Positions 50,482 to 61,569 of a stretch of 64,000 nucleotides of DNA are shown here, one piece after another. Source of the DNA: Symbiodinium natans. Taxonomy: Eukaryota; Sar; Dinophyceae; Suessiales; Symbiodiniaceae. The stretch spans positions 540,318 through 604,317 of the forward strand of contig CAJNDS010002185.1 of assembly GCA_905221605.1 (NCBI GenBank), in the 5' to 3' direction. The first letter of the stretch is position 1. Each line of letters opens with the position of its first letter. The position numbers were made by a program, and so were the translations under genes. The notes beneath the pieces are model-generated. The model did not search any database. It saw only the letters and a program-made list of their open reading frames with translations, and was not told the DNA's origin.

Positions 50482-53186
50482 ATTACCAATATCTCCTTCT
50501 AATCCATCCCCATGTAGTTTAGGGTTTAGGGTTTGGGGTTCCGGGGTTGGGGTTTAGGGTTTAGGGTTTGTGCCCAAAAGCACTCCGTTCTGCGTAGGTG
50601 CTCAGTCCTCTAGGACTTGCGAGGGCCGACAATGTCGAAGATGGGGGAACTAGAGGTGCCCTACATAACCCGTTCAAGGGAATATATGGGGGGATATAGG
50701 GTACCTCATTCGCCTAAACTCTCAACCCAAGCCCTCAACCTTACACCCCACCCAAAGAACCCCAAAAACCCAAAACCCACCCAAGAGTCCCTAGAATAAC
50801 CCTAAACCCTAAACCCTAAACCCTAAACCCCAAACCCCAAACCCCAAACCCCAAACCCGAAACCCTAAACCCCAAATCCTAAAACCCTCAACCCTATAGC
50901 CATAAGACCCGGCCCTGACAGCCGCCTTGAGGATGGAAGGTCCCGGAGGAGGCGCCTCTGATGAGTCGGGTTTAGCTTCCGAGCTGATTAGGGTTCAGGG
51001 TTTAGGGTTTAGGGTTTAGGGTGTTTTAGGGTTTAGAGCTTAGGGCTTGGGGTTTAGGCGTTTTTAGGATCTACTAGGGTTTACTAGTGGGTTTTTTGTC
51101 CCTCGTTTAGTTAAGGCACCTGTGGGTTTAGGGTTTAGAGCTGAAGGCTTTAGGGGTTTTGGATTTCGGGCCTCGGGCTTTAAGGGTAGGCAAGCACAAG
51201 ATGTACATGATTTCTCATCACGCCGCCCCCCCCGCCCCCCCCTTCCCCCCTTCAGAACTAAAGCTCACGGAGAGCGGGCCCTTGTCCTGGTTACGGAGGT
51301 TTCATTGGTAAAGGGTCTAGAGTCCTGGGCTTCAGGGCTTAAAGGGTTTAGGGGGGCGACATCGGATGAATCCACGGGGAGGCGCGACTGCATTCGCCAG
51401 GACTTCTTCCAGCATTGTGGACCGTTAAGTTGGTCAGGGTTTAGGGGTGTTTAGGGGTTTAGGGTCTCAGGGCTGGGAGGTTCTGGCACACAGGTGATGA
51501 CAGGTCGGGCTTCGGGCTTAATTTGAGTTTAGTGTGTTTAGGGTTTAGGCTTGTGCGGGAAGGGTCTGGAAACCCCCCCCCCCCCTCCGAACGCATGGGG
51601 TGTTGAGGGTGGATCCGAAACCCTAAACCCTAAACCCTCAACCCTAAACCCTAAACCCTCTAGGAGGAGCCCCGGGTGAGAACGTGAATGGCACGTGGCT
51701 TGGCGGGCACTGAGTACGTTTGGGGTTTGAGGGTTTGGGTTTTTTTGGGGCTGTTCTGAGGGTTTTGGGGTGTTTTAGGGTTTTCTGGTGGATTTTGGTG
51801 GTTTTGAGGGTTTGGGGGGGTTTGGAGAGTTGTTGGGAGGGTTTGGAGGTTTTTGAGGATTTAGGGGTCTAGGCTAATTAGCGCCAAAGGGGGCTGCTTC
51901 TCCTGGTCGGTGTGATGTAGGTGATTGCCCCCGCCCTCAACCCGACATCTCTTTGCAGGTAAGCCATAAGTCTCTTAGGCTTCCTCTCGCATGCTGATGT
52001 AGGGCTTGGGGTTTAGAGTTTAGGGTTTGGGGCTTAGGGTTTAGGGGAATTAGGGTGCGAGACTTCGAAGGTATGCCCTTAAACCCCCAGAACCCGAAAA
52101 TCGCGAAACTCTAACCTAAATCCCAAGCCCAAGAGTCCCAAATCCAAAAAGCCCCAACCAAACCTCAAAACTCCCCAAACCCCACCCCAAAGCCCTAAGA
52201 CCACACAACCCCAACCCCCCCCCCCCCCCCCCCAAAGTCAAAAAAACCCAAAACCCCCCAACACCGCAAACCCAAAATCCTCCAAACTCCTCAGAGTCAC
52301 CAAGTTCCCCAAGCATTGGAACCCCCCCCCCCCCCCCCCAGAGGTGAGGCAAATGCTGGGCTGAGTTCGGATTTAGTCTAAGGGTTTGGTGGGGTTTAGG
52401 GAACAATAACTTGTGGGTTCTTAGTAGGGAAGTTGGGGAATCAGGTGCCTTAGGCATATCCCCGCATATCATGCATGGCCCTTAAAGGGATTATGTGGCC
52501 TAGTTGCCGAACTCCCTGTGAACGAATCAGTAAGTTAAATAGGGTTTAGGGTTTAGGGTTTAGGGTTTGGTGCGTTACTGGTTTTCCCCAGTGTCCATCG
52601 TCTCACCCCGGACCTCGTCAGTGGTGGCGGAAAAGGGCTGCACACGGTTGGAAGGGGGGGGAATGCTAGCTGTATACTATATTCCGTAAACCCTAAACCC
52701 TAAACCCAACCCTAAACCCTAGACCCTAAACCCCAAAACCCTAAACGCTAAACCCTTAGACCCTAGACCCTAATCCCTAAACCCTAAGCCCTAAACCCTA
52801 AACCCTAAACCCTAAACCCTAACCCTAAACGCCAACCCTAAGCCAAATCGTCAATACTCTCAACCTAGACACCAAAGTTTCTTGGCTGCACGGGAGCCAG
52901 AAACCCCTGAGCCCTAAACCCTAAGCCCTAAGCCCTAAACCCTAAACCCTAAACCCTAGCCCTAAACCCTAAACCCAGTACACCCCAAAGCCTGAGTTTA
53001 GGACGGCTCAGGCACCCCGTGGTCCTAACCACCCTCAACATCAAGGGTTGAGGGTCAACATCAAGGGTTTAGGGTTCAGGGTCTAAGGTTGAGGGTGTAG
53101 GGAAGCCCTCAACCCTTAACCCTAGACCCTAAGGTTCGGGGGGCCTGGGACTACCAGGGTCCGTTCTCGGTTTCTGGGCACAGACC
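50482..53186. other. Repeat-rich stretch after the CSD7 stop
   Basis: Mixed CCCTAAA and TTTAGGG blocks, C-runs at 51229-51250, 52209-52233 and 52322-52339, and G-rich degenerate sequence at 51720-51870. An island at 51378-51425 reads CIRQDFFQHCG, which faintly resembles a CSD RNP2 strand. No gene can be supported. Confidence 0.4.
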
Positions 53187-53226
53187 GACTACCATGTGGA
53201 TTTTTTTTTCAAGAAGTCCCCGTGAT
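53187..53226 (+). CDS. CSD-like RNP2 fragment
   Basis: After TCTGGGCACAG the frame reads TDYHVDFFFKK, matching the xVDxFF(x)K pattern of the RNP2 strand in the other exons, followed by SP and a stop. An isolated piece of a further CSD; no partner exons found. Confidence 0.4.
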
Positions 53227-53480
53227 TTAGCTCACCCCTATCTGAGGTTGAGGGTTTTAAGGGGAAAAATGGTTTAGGGTTTTCGGGTTTCAGGGTTTCA
53301 GGGTTTTAGGGGGTTTAGGGTTTCAGGGTTTTAGGGTTTTAGGGTTAGTTTTAGGGTTTAGAGATAGTGAGATAGTGTTGAGGGTCTTGCGCTGGTCCAC
53401 ATTGTGAAGCTGCTTGCTGTGACGAGGCCACGGCGCTGGTAGGCGGCGTAGGGCAGAGAAGCTGAGGGTGTGAGGGTAGG

Positions 53481-53602
53481 TTCATGGGCCCGTAATGCGG
53501 TGCCTTGGCCTCCATTAAAGGGTTCTGATGTATGGGCCCTTAATATGGTCCCATGCCTCTTAAAGGGTTCTGATGTATGGGCCCATACTAAGGGGCCATG
53601 AC
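53481..53602 (+). repeat. ~48-bp tandem repeat, 2.5 copies
   Basis: (T)ATGGGCCC(G/T)TAAT(G/A)...CC(T)...TTAAAGGGTTCTGATG repeats, ending TATGGGCCCATACTAAGGGGCCATG. Confidence 0.8.
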
Positions 53603-54138
53603 CTCACAGCCAGACGTGGCCGTTTCTTGTCACAGGCTCTCGCACAGATGAGCGCCGCAGTGAAGGCCAGGGGCAGCAGCAACCCTTCAAACCAAATAAG
53701 TTTAGGGTTTAGGGTTTAGGGTTTAGGGGCCCCTGAACCCTGAGCCCGAAACGCCACACATGAGAGTGTAGGAGCAGTTTCAAGAAGGCTCGGAAGCCCA
53801 CAACCCCAAACCCTCTAAGCCGTGAAAGCACGAAAAGCTCCAACCCCAGGACTCCTTCAACCCTAAGCCCAGCAGGCCCTTAACCTCAAGTTCCTCAGCC
53901 CTACACCCCAAACCCTGAAACCCCCAACGCTGCTTGAAAGTTCCTATTCCCAGAACCTTAATTTGCCCCAAGCCCTAAACCCTAAACCCTAAACCCTAAG
54001 CCCTAAACCCTAAACCCTAAACCCTAAACCTTAAACCCTAAACCCTACTTACCCCTGAAGCAGACTGCGCCGATGGGAGGCCCCCAGGCACCCGTGGCGC
54101 GGACGCTGAGCAGCGCCCTCCGTCAGCCGCGGCCCCAG

Positions 54139-54246
54139 GGGGTTTAGGGGTTTAGGGGTTTAGGGGTTTAGGGTTTAGGGTTTAGGGTTTAGGGGTTTAG
54201 GGGTTTAGGGTTTAGGGGTCACGGTTTAGGGTTTAGGGTTTAGGGC
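54139..54246. repeat. TTTAGGGG / TTTAGGG array
   Basis: Mixed octamers and heptamers on the G-rich strand. Confidence 0.9.
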
Positions 54247-54399
54247 CCCACCCCACCCCAACAAATTACACCACGCACCCTTCACCCAAAGCCCCGCCCG
54301 CCACCCCTCTCACTTGTCTTTTGGCAGACGGACGCAGGGACCTCGAGCGCTCAGCGAAGACCCTGCGAGGAACCTAAGCTGACCCGGCACATCCGTCGT

Positions 54400-55000
54400 C
54401 GTTCTTGTGCAATGCTGGGCGTTCCGGGGCGGTCCGGGGCTGTCCGCGGCGGTCCGGGGCGGTCTGGGTGCCCGCAAACACGTCGGGAGACCGAAAGGCG
54501 CCCTGGAAAGGTTCTGGCCCGAAAAGAACGTGTGCCCAGGGGCTCCCAAACACGAGCCAAGTGTCCTAATTAAGTGCTCCAAACAGTCCCATGTGACACA
54601 AGTCTTCGGCGGCTTAAAAATCCTAAGGCAACAGTCTTAGGTGGCGTAAAGGCCCAAGTATTCCATGTGACCGGAGTGTGCCAGGTGCCCCAAATGACAC
54701 AAGTGTCCCAAATGTCTTGCGTGTCACAAAGTGACCTAAGTGACCCGGCAGCCTCAAGTGACCCCAACGTCCGAACCCACGCCAGGGACCCAAAGTGTGC
54801 TCCAAGTGCTTCAAAAAGACCCCAGTGACAAAGGTCCGGAATGCCTGAAACGCACTCCAACTGACCCAGGTGTCCCAAGTGTCCCAATTGACTGAGTGAA
54901 TGAAGTGTACCCAGTGACCCAAGCAACCCAAGTGGTCCCAGTGCTGACGAAAGTGTGCCACCTCCTAGGCGACCCAAGTGATCCAAGTGTTCCGTCAAAA
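54400..55000 (+). repeat. Degenerate 9-10-bp periodic sequence
   Basis: First GCGGTCCGGG-type decamers (54415-54475), then about 45 degenerate units of the CCCAAGTGT / GTGACCCAA type to about 54995. Minus-strand frames rich in Trp-Asp-Thr or Leu-Gly-Thr reflect this period and are not genes. Confidence 0.7.
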
Positions 55001-55190
55001 TCGCCTCGCATCAAGAGTACATGTTGCTTTGTGAGAAGAAAGGCAGGCTTTCACTCCATGAGAGCTGTAAGTGGCGGTCTTGGGGTGGGTAGGTCTGCAG
55101 ACTAATGCGCTCACAAATCGCGAGTCTGTTTGGCATGCCCTAAACCCTGAACCCCAAATTCGAAACCCACACCCTGCGCCCCAGGATGAG

Positions 55191-55235
55191 CTGGAACTTC
55201 AACACGCGGGATGAGTGCCTGGGCAGTTGACAGTT
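55191..55235 (+). CDS. CSD-like start fragment
   Basis: After GCGCCCCAG, a frame reads MSWNFNTRDE, similar to the strand-1 segment (xVKxFNxxxE) of CSDs. Isolated; low confidence. Confidence 0.3.
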
Positions 55236-55306
55236 GGTTCAGGTCTTCCCGCCTTCAGGGTTTAAGGTTTATGATCACAAGGACCCTCAACCCCAGCGCG
55301 TTCCTA

Positions 55307-55411
55307 CTAGAGGGGTCGGAATAATTAGCAAGAGTATTCCCTGAGGGTCCCTTTGCAATCATACCACAACAACCCCGCCCAAAACCCTATTCTAATTCTT
55401 CAGGCCTCTAG
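55307..55411 (-). mobile_element. MITE, family A, copy 2 with terminal inverted repeats
   Basis: CTAGAGGGGTCGGAATAATTAG at the left and CTAATTCTTCAGGCCTCTAG at the right are imperfect inverted repeats of about 22 bp. The reverse complement matches 21893-21990 through the interior. Confidence 0.75.
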
Positions 55412-55652
55412 AGTACAAACTGTCCAGCGTGTTTTGAGTCCATGGGCTGTGATGCAGGGCACGCTTGCCCGAAGCCCTGAATCCTAGAGGGCCTGCTGGG
55501 GTCTATGTAGAGAAGGGGTCCCACCAGCCCTGTTTTTATCTGCGCCTTCTTATGGGGTAGACCTGTAAGCCCTGAAACCCTGGAACCGGGGGTTGGGGGC
55601 AGCTGAGAGAAAGGGCAACGCAGGAAGCTCCCAAAATCGGGAATTAGAGACG

Positions 55653-56106
55653 AGGGGTTTAGGGTTGGGTTTAGGGTTTAGGGTTTAGGGTTTAGGGTTT
55701 AGGGTTTAGGGTTTAGGGTTTAGGGTTTAGGGTTTAGGGTTTAGGGTTTAGGGTTTAGGGTTTGAGGGTTTCCACTCTAGATCATCCCTATCCAGGCAGA
55801 CCCTACCCTGCCAAAGTCCCGAGTTCCGACTTAGGAGTTTGAGGTGTCCCTAAACCCTAAACCCTAAACCCTAAACCCTAAACCCTAAACCCTAAACCCT
55901 AAACCCTAAACCCTAAACCCTAAACCCTAAACCCTAAACCCTAAACCCTAAACCCTAAACCCTAAACCCTAAAAACTAAACCCTAAACCCTAAACCCTAA
56001 ACCCTAAACCCTAAACCCTAAACCCTAAACCCTAAACCCTAAACCCTAAACCCTAAACCCTAAACCCTAAACCCTAAACCCTAAACCCTAAACCCTAAAC
56101 CCTAAA
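55653..56106. repeat. Facing (TTTAGGG)n and (CCCTAAA)n arrays
   Basis: About 14 G-rich heptamers (55665-55762), an 85-bp unique island, then about 36 C-rich heptamers (55850-56106) with a single variant near 55972. They form a long inverted repeat. Confidence 0.95.
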
Positions 56107-56508
56107 AGCGAAGCATCCTGAGTGCCGAAAGGCCTGATGCCCTGAGCCCCAAATTCTAAGCACCCACTAAACCCTGCAACCCCTAACCGCTAGACCCGCA
56201 AACCCAAAGCTCTGAAATGCTGAAATCCTGAAGTCCTGCAACGCTGAAGGGTTTAGAGTTTAGGGTTTAGGGTTTAGGGTTTAGGGTTCAGGGTTTAGGA
56301 ATTAGGGTTTAGGGTCTAGGGTGTAGGGTTTAGGGTCTAGGGTTTAGTTCTGAAACCCTGAACCGCGCCGAAGCCAGACCTGCTCCGCTCAGGAACAATC
56401 CGTCATGCTTCGCCTGCACAAGCAGCAAACCCAATTGCTCACTGATGTGACTCGCAGGGCTTGCTACCGAGGGGTTTAGGGGGCCCCAGGGATCCTAAAC
56501 CCTACACA

Positions 56509-56612
56509 GGTTTAGGGTTTAGGGTTTAGGGTTTAGGGTTTAGGGTTTAGGGTTTAGGGTTTAGGGTTTAGGGTTTAGGGTTTGGGGTTTGGGGTTTGGG
56601 GTTTAGGGGTCC
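56509..56612. repeat. (TTTAGGG)n / (TTTGGGG)n array
   Basis: About ten TTTAGGG followed by four TTTGGGG units. Confidence 0.95.
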
Positions 56613-57309
56613 AAGACCCGAAACGCTAAACCCCATAGGGGGCTGAAGGGGTTTCAGGCTTAGGCGCCTAGGCTTCAAGACTTCCGGGTCGGGGCTTGGA
56701 AGGTTGCGAGGCAGTGCGGAGGGGCTGCGCATCTCGGGCGCAGTGCCTGCGCACTTTCTTCTCGCGGAGCTTGGCGTTTCGGGCGGGTTTCAGGGTGAGG
56801 GCTACAAAGAGGATTTTGTGCTGGGGTGGTTCTACTTATGCCCAGTGCCGTAGATAGCCCGACCGGACAATGGAACTTGCTGCACGCAGCTATAGGGGGA
56901 GATGTCACGCCGTAGATGTGCAAGGAAAGCCCCCCTAAGCTCACGCCAGAAACTCAACTAGCAACTAGAATGGAATTCTAGCTACTGTTACAACTGGCAA
57001 TACTTGTCAGGGGTCATTGGGAAACATGCTGGCTTCATGAAAAGCCCAGAGCCACAGCAGGACTTGAGTAATTAGGCAGGTCCCAGTGCATTGCGCTCCG
57101 CTTCTCAATTTCCCGCTGCTTCGTTGACGACTCCGCGGGCGGTTCAAACGAACCTCCGGCCTTCGAGGGAGCTTCTCGAGAAACGGGGCTTAGCCTCAAA
57201 CCCTGAAAACCGAAGGGTTTAGTGTTAAGGGTTAAGGGTTTAGGGTGTCGGGTTTAGGGGGAAGCCCTGAACCTAAGAGTACCCTACATTACCCTGCAAC
57301 CCTACAACC
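56613..57309. other. Repeat-poor stretch, no gene
   Basis: GC-rich, then ordinary sequence. An 89-codon minus-strand frame (56675-56944) has no recognisable motif. I see nothing to annotate with confidence. Confidence 0.35.
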
Positions 57310-57502
57310 TTGGGGGGTTTAGGGGTTGAGGGGGTTCAGGGCTTGGGGTTGAGGGGGTTTTGGGGTCTAGGGGTTTAGGGCTCGGGTCCGGGCCTAGGAG
57401 TTTTGGGGGTCGGGGGTTTAGGGTACTTAGGGGCTGGTTTAGGGCTGAGGGTTTAAGGTCTAGGGGGTTTGGTGTTGAGGGGTTTCTAGGGGTGGGTGGG
57501 GG
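57310..57502 (+). repeat. Long direct repeat, left copy (LINE target duplication)
   Basis: About 193 bp of G-rich degenerate heptamer sequence starting TTGGGGGGTT. Repeated without indels, with about six or seven substitutions, at 61366-61558 on the other side of the LINE. Confidence 0.85.
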
Positions 57503-57733
57503 TGGGGGCGGGGGGTTCGCGCGGCAACGACTGGCTTCGACCTCCACGCGGTCGCCGCGCGGGCAACCATGCTGCTGCATTAGTTTAGGGGTTGTGTCTG
57601 TGCGTGAGTTTAACGGGCATCTCCCTGTGCTAGGTTCGGATGACGTGCCATGGGACCAGGGGGTCTTTTACGGTGCTGGGGTTAGGGTGGGAGCGCGAGA
57701 TGAGTACGCAGCATGGGCTAATCCAACTCCGAC

Positions 57734-59959
57734 ATGGTCGGACCCCCCTTCTGTAGGGTGTTGTTCTTTGGGGTCTTTTGGTCCTTGGTCCTTGCGTCCT
57801 TGGATTTTTGCAGGGTCCCCAGGGGGCGGAATGCCAGTCATCCTCGGCCACTCTGGCTCAAAGCTGTCGTGGGGGGGCTGCAGCTGCATGCCAAAGAGCT
57901 GCAGGAGCTGGACGAGGGGATAAGGGAGGCGCAGTTAAGGGATGCAGCGGCGGGGGAACAAGAGGATGTCGCGGTGCGGGCTAGATTCCGGAGGCGGAGA
58001 TGCAAGAGACTGTCTTTGCGTGGGTGGAAGGAGGACTGGCTGAGAGAACGGGCGCAAGAAGCCGATGCATTGATAGGAACGCCGGAGGCCCACGGAGTGT
58101 TTAAAATTGTCAAACAATTGCTGGCAGCCATAAAGGGGGACAGACGTGGTGGGGAGCGGGTCCGGAGTTCGGGCAAGGAAGAGCTGGAAGCATGGAAGGG
58201 CCACTTCGAGGCTATACAAAAGGGGCGTGGTCAGGTCACAGAAGCGGTGTGGGGGGACGTCGAGGATAGGCCCGAGGAACCGGGACTGGCGGATATCCCC
58301 ACATGGGAAGAAATGCTGAGGGCCATTCGGGACATGAAATATGGGAAGGCCGGAGGGGTGGACGGAATGGTGGCAGAGTACTTCAAGTGGGCGGGTAGGG
58401 AACTGCATGAACGGCTGTTTAAGTTTCTCACGTTTTCGTGGCGCTCCGCCATGCGGGCGGACGCGGGACGGGAAGCGGAATTGTGGCCGGAGGCATGGCG
58501 AGTCGGTATAGTGGTACCGATTTGGAAACGAAAGGGTAACTGGAGGGATAAGAATTCGTGGAGGGGCATCACACTACTGTCTGTGGGTTCCAAAGTTTTA
58601 GCGCGCATCTGCGCTCACCGCCTGGCCAGATGGACCCAGCCGTGGCTAAACACACTGCAGTTCGGGTTTAGACCTGGAAGCGGGGTAGACGATATACAGC
58701 AATTAACAAGGGGGGTTCTGGAAGAAGCTGCGCACTCCGCGCACGATCGCGTTTACCTTTTCCGCTTTTATGATCTAGAAAAAGCCTACCCTAAAGTGGC
58801 AAGAGGTGCCTTATGGAAGGCGCTGGAAAAGAAGGGCTGTCCAATGTCTTTTTTGCGAGTATTACGGGGGATCCATGAAGACCCAAAGTGCAAAGTCAGA
58901 CATCAGGGGCGTCTGTCGAGTACTTTTGTGCCCGAGCGGGGACTAAGGGAAGGGTGCCCCTCATCACCTACACTGTTCAATGTCTATCACCACTGCGTCA
59001 TGGAAGTGTTTAGGGCCAGACTCCGGCCAGACGGTCCCGAAGGGCAGAGCAGGAGGGACAGACGCCTGGTTTAAACTGGGTTTTCAAGGTGGACGGGAAG
59101 GTGGGTAAAAGGCGGCTGGACCGAATTGAGGAGGGCAGAAATATCAAACGGGTCTGTCTGGGAGATTTTGCGTATGCAGATGACACGGGCATCATGGGGG
59201 AAGCGGCCGAGGTAAGAGGGGCAGAAAACGTACTTGTTCAGACAATACGGGATTTTGAGGGCAAAGTCAACCAGGAGAAAACGGAGGGTCTTCGAGTGAT
59301 GAGGGAGGCGCGACCGGGCACGGACGTACCGTGGCTAGGGGAGGCGGGGACGGTAAAGCACGTGGGGGCCATGTTGGCGGAACGGGCGGGGCGTGCGGCG
59401 GAAACACACAGGCGGGCGCAAAAGGCGGCGGGGAAAGTGTCTTGAGGTGTCCAGGGCTTGGCTCCGAGGGCGCACAAAACATTACGCCCGCACTGACATC
59501 AACGTGTCTACGCGCGTCAAGGTGCTAAAGGCCATCATTAAGGGTACCCTCATGGCCCTCATGAGCTTTGCGCGCACGCGCGCGTGGCAGACCAACCAGA
59601 TCAAGCGCATGCAAGGAGTCATACACATAGCCATCCGAAGGTGTCTAGGCTATCGCCTTCGGGACCTGCGAAAAGCAGGTATCACCAATGAAGTGTTGCG
59701 AAACCTGGCGCAGTGGGAAAAATTTGATACGGCAGTCCGGAGGGCCAGCCTCCTGTGGCTCGGACACGTGGCGCGTATGCCGGTTGAGGCTCTGCAAAAA
59801 CAGGTCCTTTTTGCCACAGCCTCCGGTAAAGCCAAACCAAAGGCCCGACCAAAACGCACGCCTAGCGCAAAGCCTAAGGGGGGGGCAATTGGTCGTGGAC
59901 GGGACACGAGGTTGGCACATGTAGGTCATGTTTGCGCGAGTTCCGTCTCGGGGATTTAA
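57734..59959 (+). pseudogene. LINE ORF2 reverse transcriptase, frameshifted
   Basis: Frame 1 part (57734-59074) carries a charged N-terminal linker, GKAGGVDGMVAEYFKW, the fingers motif WRGITLLS, QFGFRPGSGVDD, the catalytic motif A FYDLEKAYPKV (Asp at about 58774) and RGLREGCPSSPTLFN. The frame then shifts near 59030; 59041-59445 continues with the catalytic FAYADD box (about 59170) and thumb region. A second shift near 59440 leads to 59445-59959 with TRVKVLKAIIKGT, IRRCLGYR and LLWLGHVARMP, the usual LINE C-terminal region. It copied element RNA at a nicked target when intact. The start codon is arbitrary because the 5' part is missing. Confidence 0.85.
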
Positions 59960-60198
59960 CGCAGCACGAGCCCGTTTGCAGAGGGGGGGGAGATGCCAAC
60001 CTTCGATGCCGGTACTGCCCAAGTCTGTTCGGGAGCATAGGAGCTAGAAAAAACCATGAACGGTACTCTCACGCAAACGAGGCACTGCAGGATGGGGTTA
60101 TCGGGAAATTGTCAAAGCGCCGCGCCGGCATCTCGGGCGGGGGTGGGGAGGGTTCAGGGCAGGGAGGGAACAGTCCGGGGGAGGGGACTACGGGTTGA
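59932..60198 (+). pseudogene. C-terminal C2H2-type zinc-finger segment of the LINE
   Basis: CRYCPSLFGSIGARKNHERYSH (60007-60072) fits C-x2-C-x12-H-x4-H. Lies in a different frame from the preceding RT segment, so a third frameshift is likely near 59930. Such fingers often end LINE ORF2 proteins and bind nucleic acid. Confidence 0.6.
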
Positions 60199-60263
60199 GA
60201 ATGATGTGTATCTGCGCGGTAGCCTTTGGTGGTTCAAACAGCAGTGCCTCCTGACCTTGGCAA

Positions 60264-60445
60264 TGGCCCCACGCGATGGGGACCGGAAGTGCAAGCTGGA
60301 AGACCTACAAGAACGAGTGGGCGAGCTCGCAGCAAGGCAGGAGGAGCACGGGCAGAGGCTGGACAGGCTGGACCAGGCGCTGGAACGGGAGGTGGCGTAC
60401 CGCCATCTGCGGGTTGAGGGGTCAAAAGGGCTGGAGGCCCTGTAG
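60264..60445 (+). CDS. Short coiled-coil ORF in the LINE 3' part
   Basis: From ATG 60264 the frame MAPRDGDRKCKLEDLQERVG continues with heptad-like Leu/Glu/Arg spacing (LAARQEEHGQRLDRLDQALE) to a stop at 60445. A coiled coil is likely. Could be a separate small LINE protein, as similar coiled-coil frames occur in dinoflagellate elements; not certain. Confidence 0.4.
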
Positions 60446-60552
60446 AAGCAGGGGGAGGATGGGGGCATGGACCGAGGTCAAATCCGGGCCAGGGCGGCGA
60501 GAGTTCTTGTGGAGGAGTGAGGCGGTCGAAAGTCCGGCAGAATTAGGCACGG

Positions 60553-60927
60553 ATGGCGGCGGCCAGGGCTTTCGGGACAGTCGAAGGTCAGGGTTTGGTG
60601 GAATGGGTACAACCGGGAAGCAGGGGCAGTTTGGCTTTCGAGGGGGTGCGTAAAGAGCTTAACTGGGTCCTCTTCATACCGGCACGTGCAAAAATCGGAC
60701 CGGGGACGCAGATATACCCTGACAGGGGCCCGGCAACGCGGCGCATGGAAAGGGGCCGGGGCAAGGGCAATGGCAAAGGCAAGGGGGCAGGCGGGTCGGA
60801 GGGGCAACGCGGTGGGGGCAAGGCGCGGCCAGAGGTGGCCGAGAGCGTGCGGGACGCGACTGAGGCAGGGCCGGGGGGGGGGGGGGGGACGTTTTGCTTT
60901 GTAGGTTGTTTCGCGGCGTGGATGTGA
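60553..60927 (+). CDS. Short basic Gly-rich ORF in the LINE 3' part
   Basis: 124 codons. The middle (RKELNWVLFIPARAKIGPG) looks like folded protein; the following segment is GRGKGNGKGKGAGG, a Gly/Lys/Arg tail typical of nucleic-acid binding. A poly-G run at its end makes the last residues unreliable. No family known to me. Confidence 0.35.
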   Translation: MAAARAFGTVEGQGLVEWVQPGSRGSLAFEGVRKELNWVLFIPARAKIGPGTQIYPDRGPATRRMERGRGKGNGKGKGAGGSEGQRGGGKARPEVAESVRDATEAGPGGGGGTFCFVGCFAAWM

Positions 60928-61327
60928 GAGTTATGTAGGGCCTCCCGGGGGGGAAGAGATCCAGGGCTGGGTGGAGGAGGGGGGGGGTGGGTTTTGGAGG
61001 GTTTCTTCTTGCTTTCTTTTGGGTCCTCGCTCTTTGGGGGAAGGCCATGAGCCGACCCCCGCAGTTTGGGCATTCCTATCGGGAAGCCCCGGATGTTTGG
61101 GCGTCACCTACGTGGTGGCGCCCGTATGTTGAGCGAGCTTTTCTTCCTTTTTCTTGGACAGGAGCCCTGATTTCGCCCTTTTACCTGCCTCTTAGCCCCT
61201 CCGGGGATCCCCGCGCTGTCCTATATGGAGGGCTCTTTTAATTTGCGACGCCTGGAGGCCGCCGCGCCCAACGCGGAGTTTACGCAACTTGGTCGGCTCG
61301 GGGGAGTAGGGGCTACCTTCGGCGCAC

Positions 61328-61367
61328 TCTTCTTCTTCTTCTTCTTCTTCTTCTTCTTCTTCTTCTT
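61328..61367. repeat. (CTT)n 3' tail of the LINE
   Basis: About 13 CTT units directly before the right flanking repeat, in the place of a poly-A tail. Confidence 0.9.
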
Positions 61368-61558
61368 GGGGGGTTCAGGGGTTGAGGGGGTTCAGGGCTT
61401 GGGGTTGAGGGGGTTTTGGGGTCTAGGGGTTTAGGACTCGGGTCCAGGCCTAGGAGTTTTGCGGGTCGGGGGTTTAGGGTACTTAGGGGCTGGTTTAGGG
61501 CTGAGGGTTTAAGGTCTAGGGGGTTTGGTGTTGAGGGGTTTTTAGGGGTGGGTCGGGG
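61366..61558 (+). repeat. Long direct repeat, right copy (LINE target duplication)
   Basis: Offset from the left copy by 4,056 bp with no indels. Substitutions at, for example, GGTTT/GGTTC, GGGCTC/GGACTC and TTTCTAGG/TTTTTAGG. Confidence 0.85.
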
Positions 61559-61569
61559 GGGGGGGGAGG

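Larger units (their letters stand above)
57506..61365 (+). mobile_element. 5'-truncated LINE retrotransposon
   Basis: Contains a non-LTR reverse transcriptase gene with frameshifts, a downstream zinc-finger segment, further short frames and a (CTT)n run at its 3' end, and is bracketed by a direct repeat of about 195 bp. The endonuclease domain is missing apart from a possible C-terminal remnant (LGSDDVPW, about 57634). Divergence between the two flanking repeats (about 3 percent) and three frameshifts indicate an old, inactive copy. Confidence 0.85.

Noticed and set aside
54570-55014. Minus-strand frames of 112-142 codons
   Set aside because: They follow the 9-10-bp periodic repeat and have Leu-Gly-Thr or Trp-Asp-Thr periodic composition.
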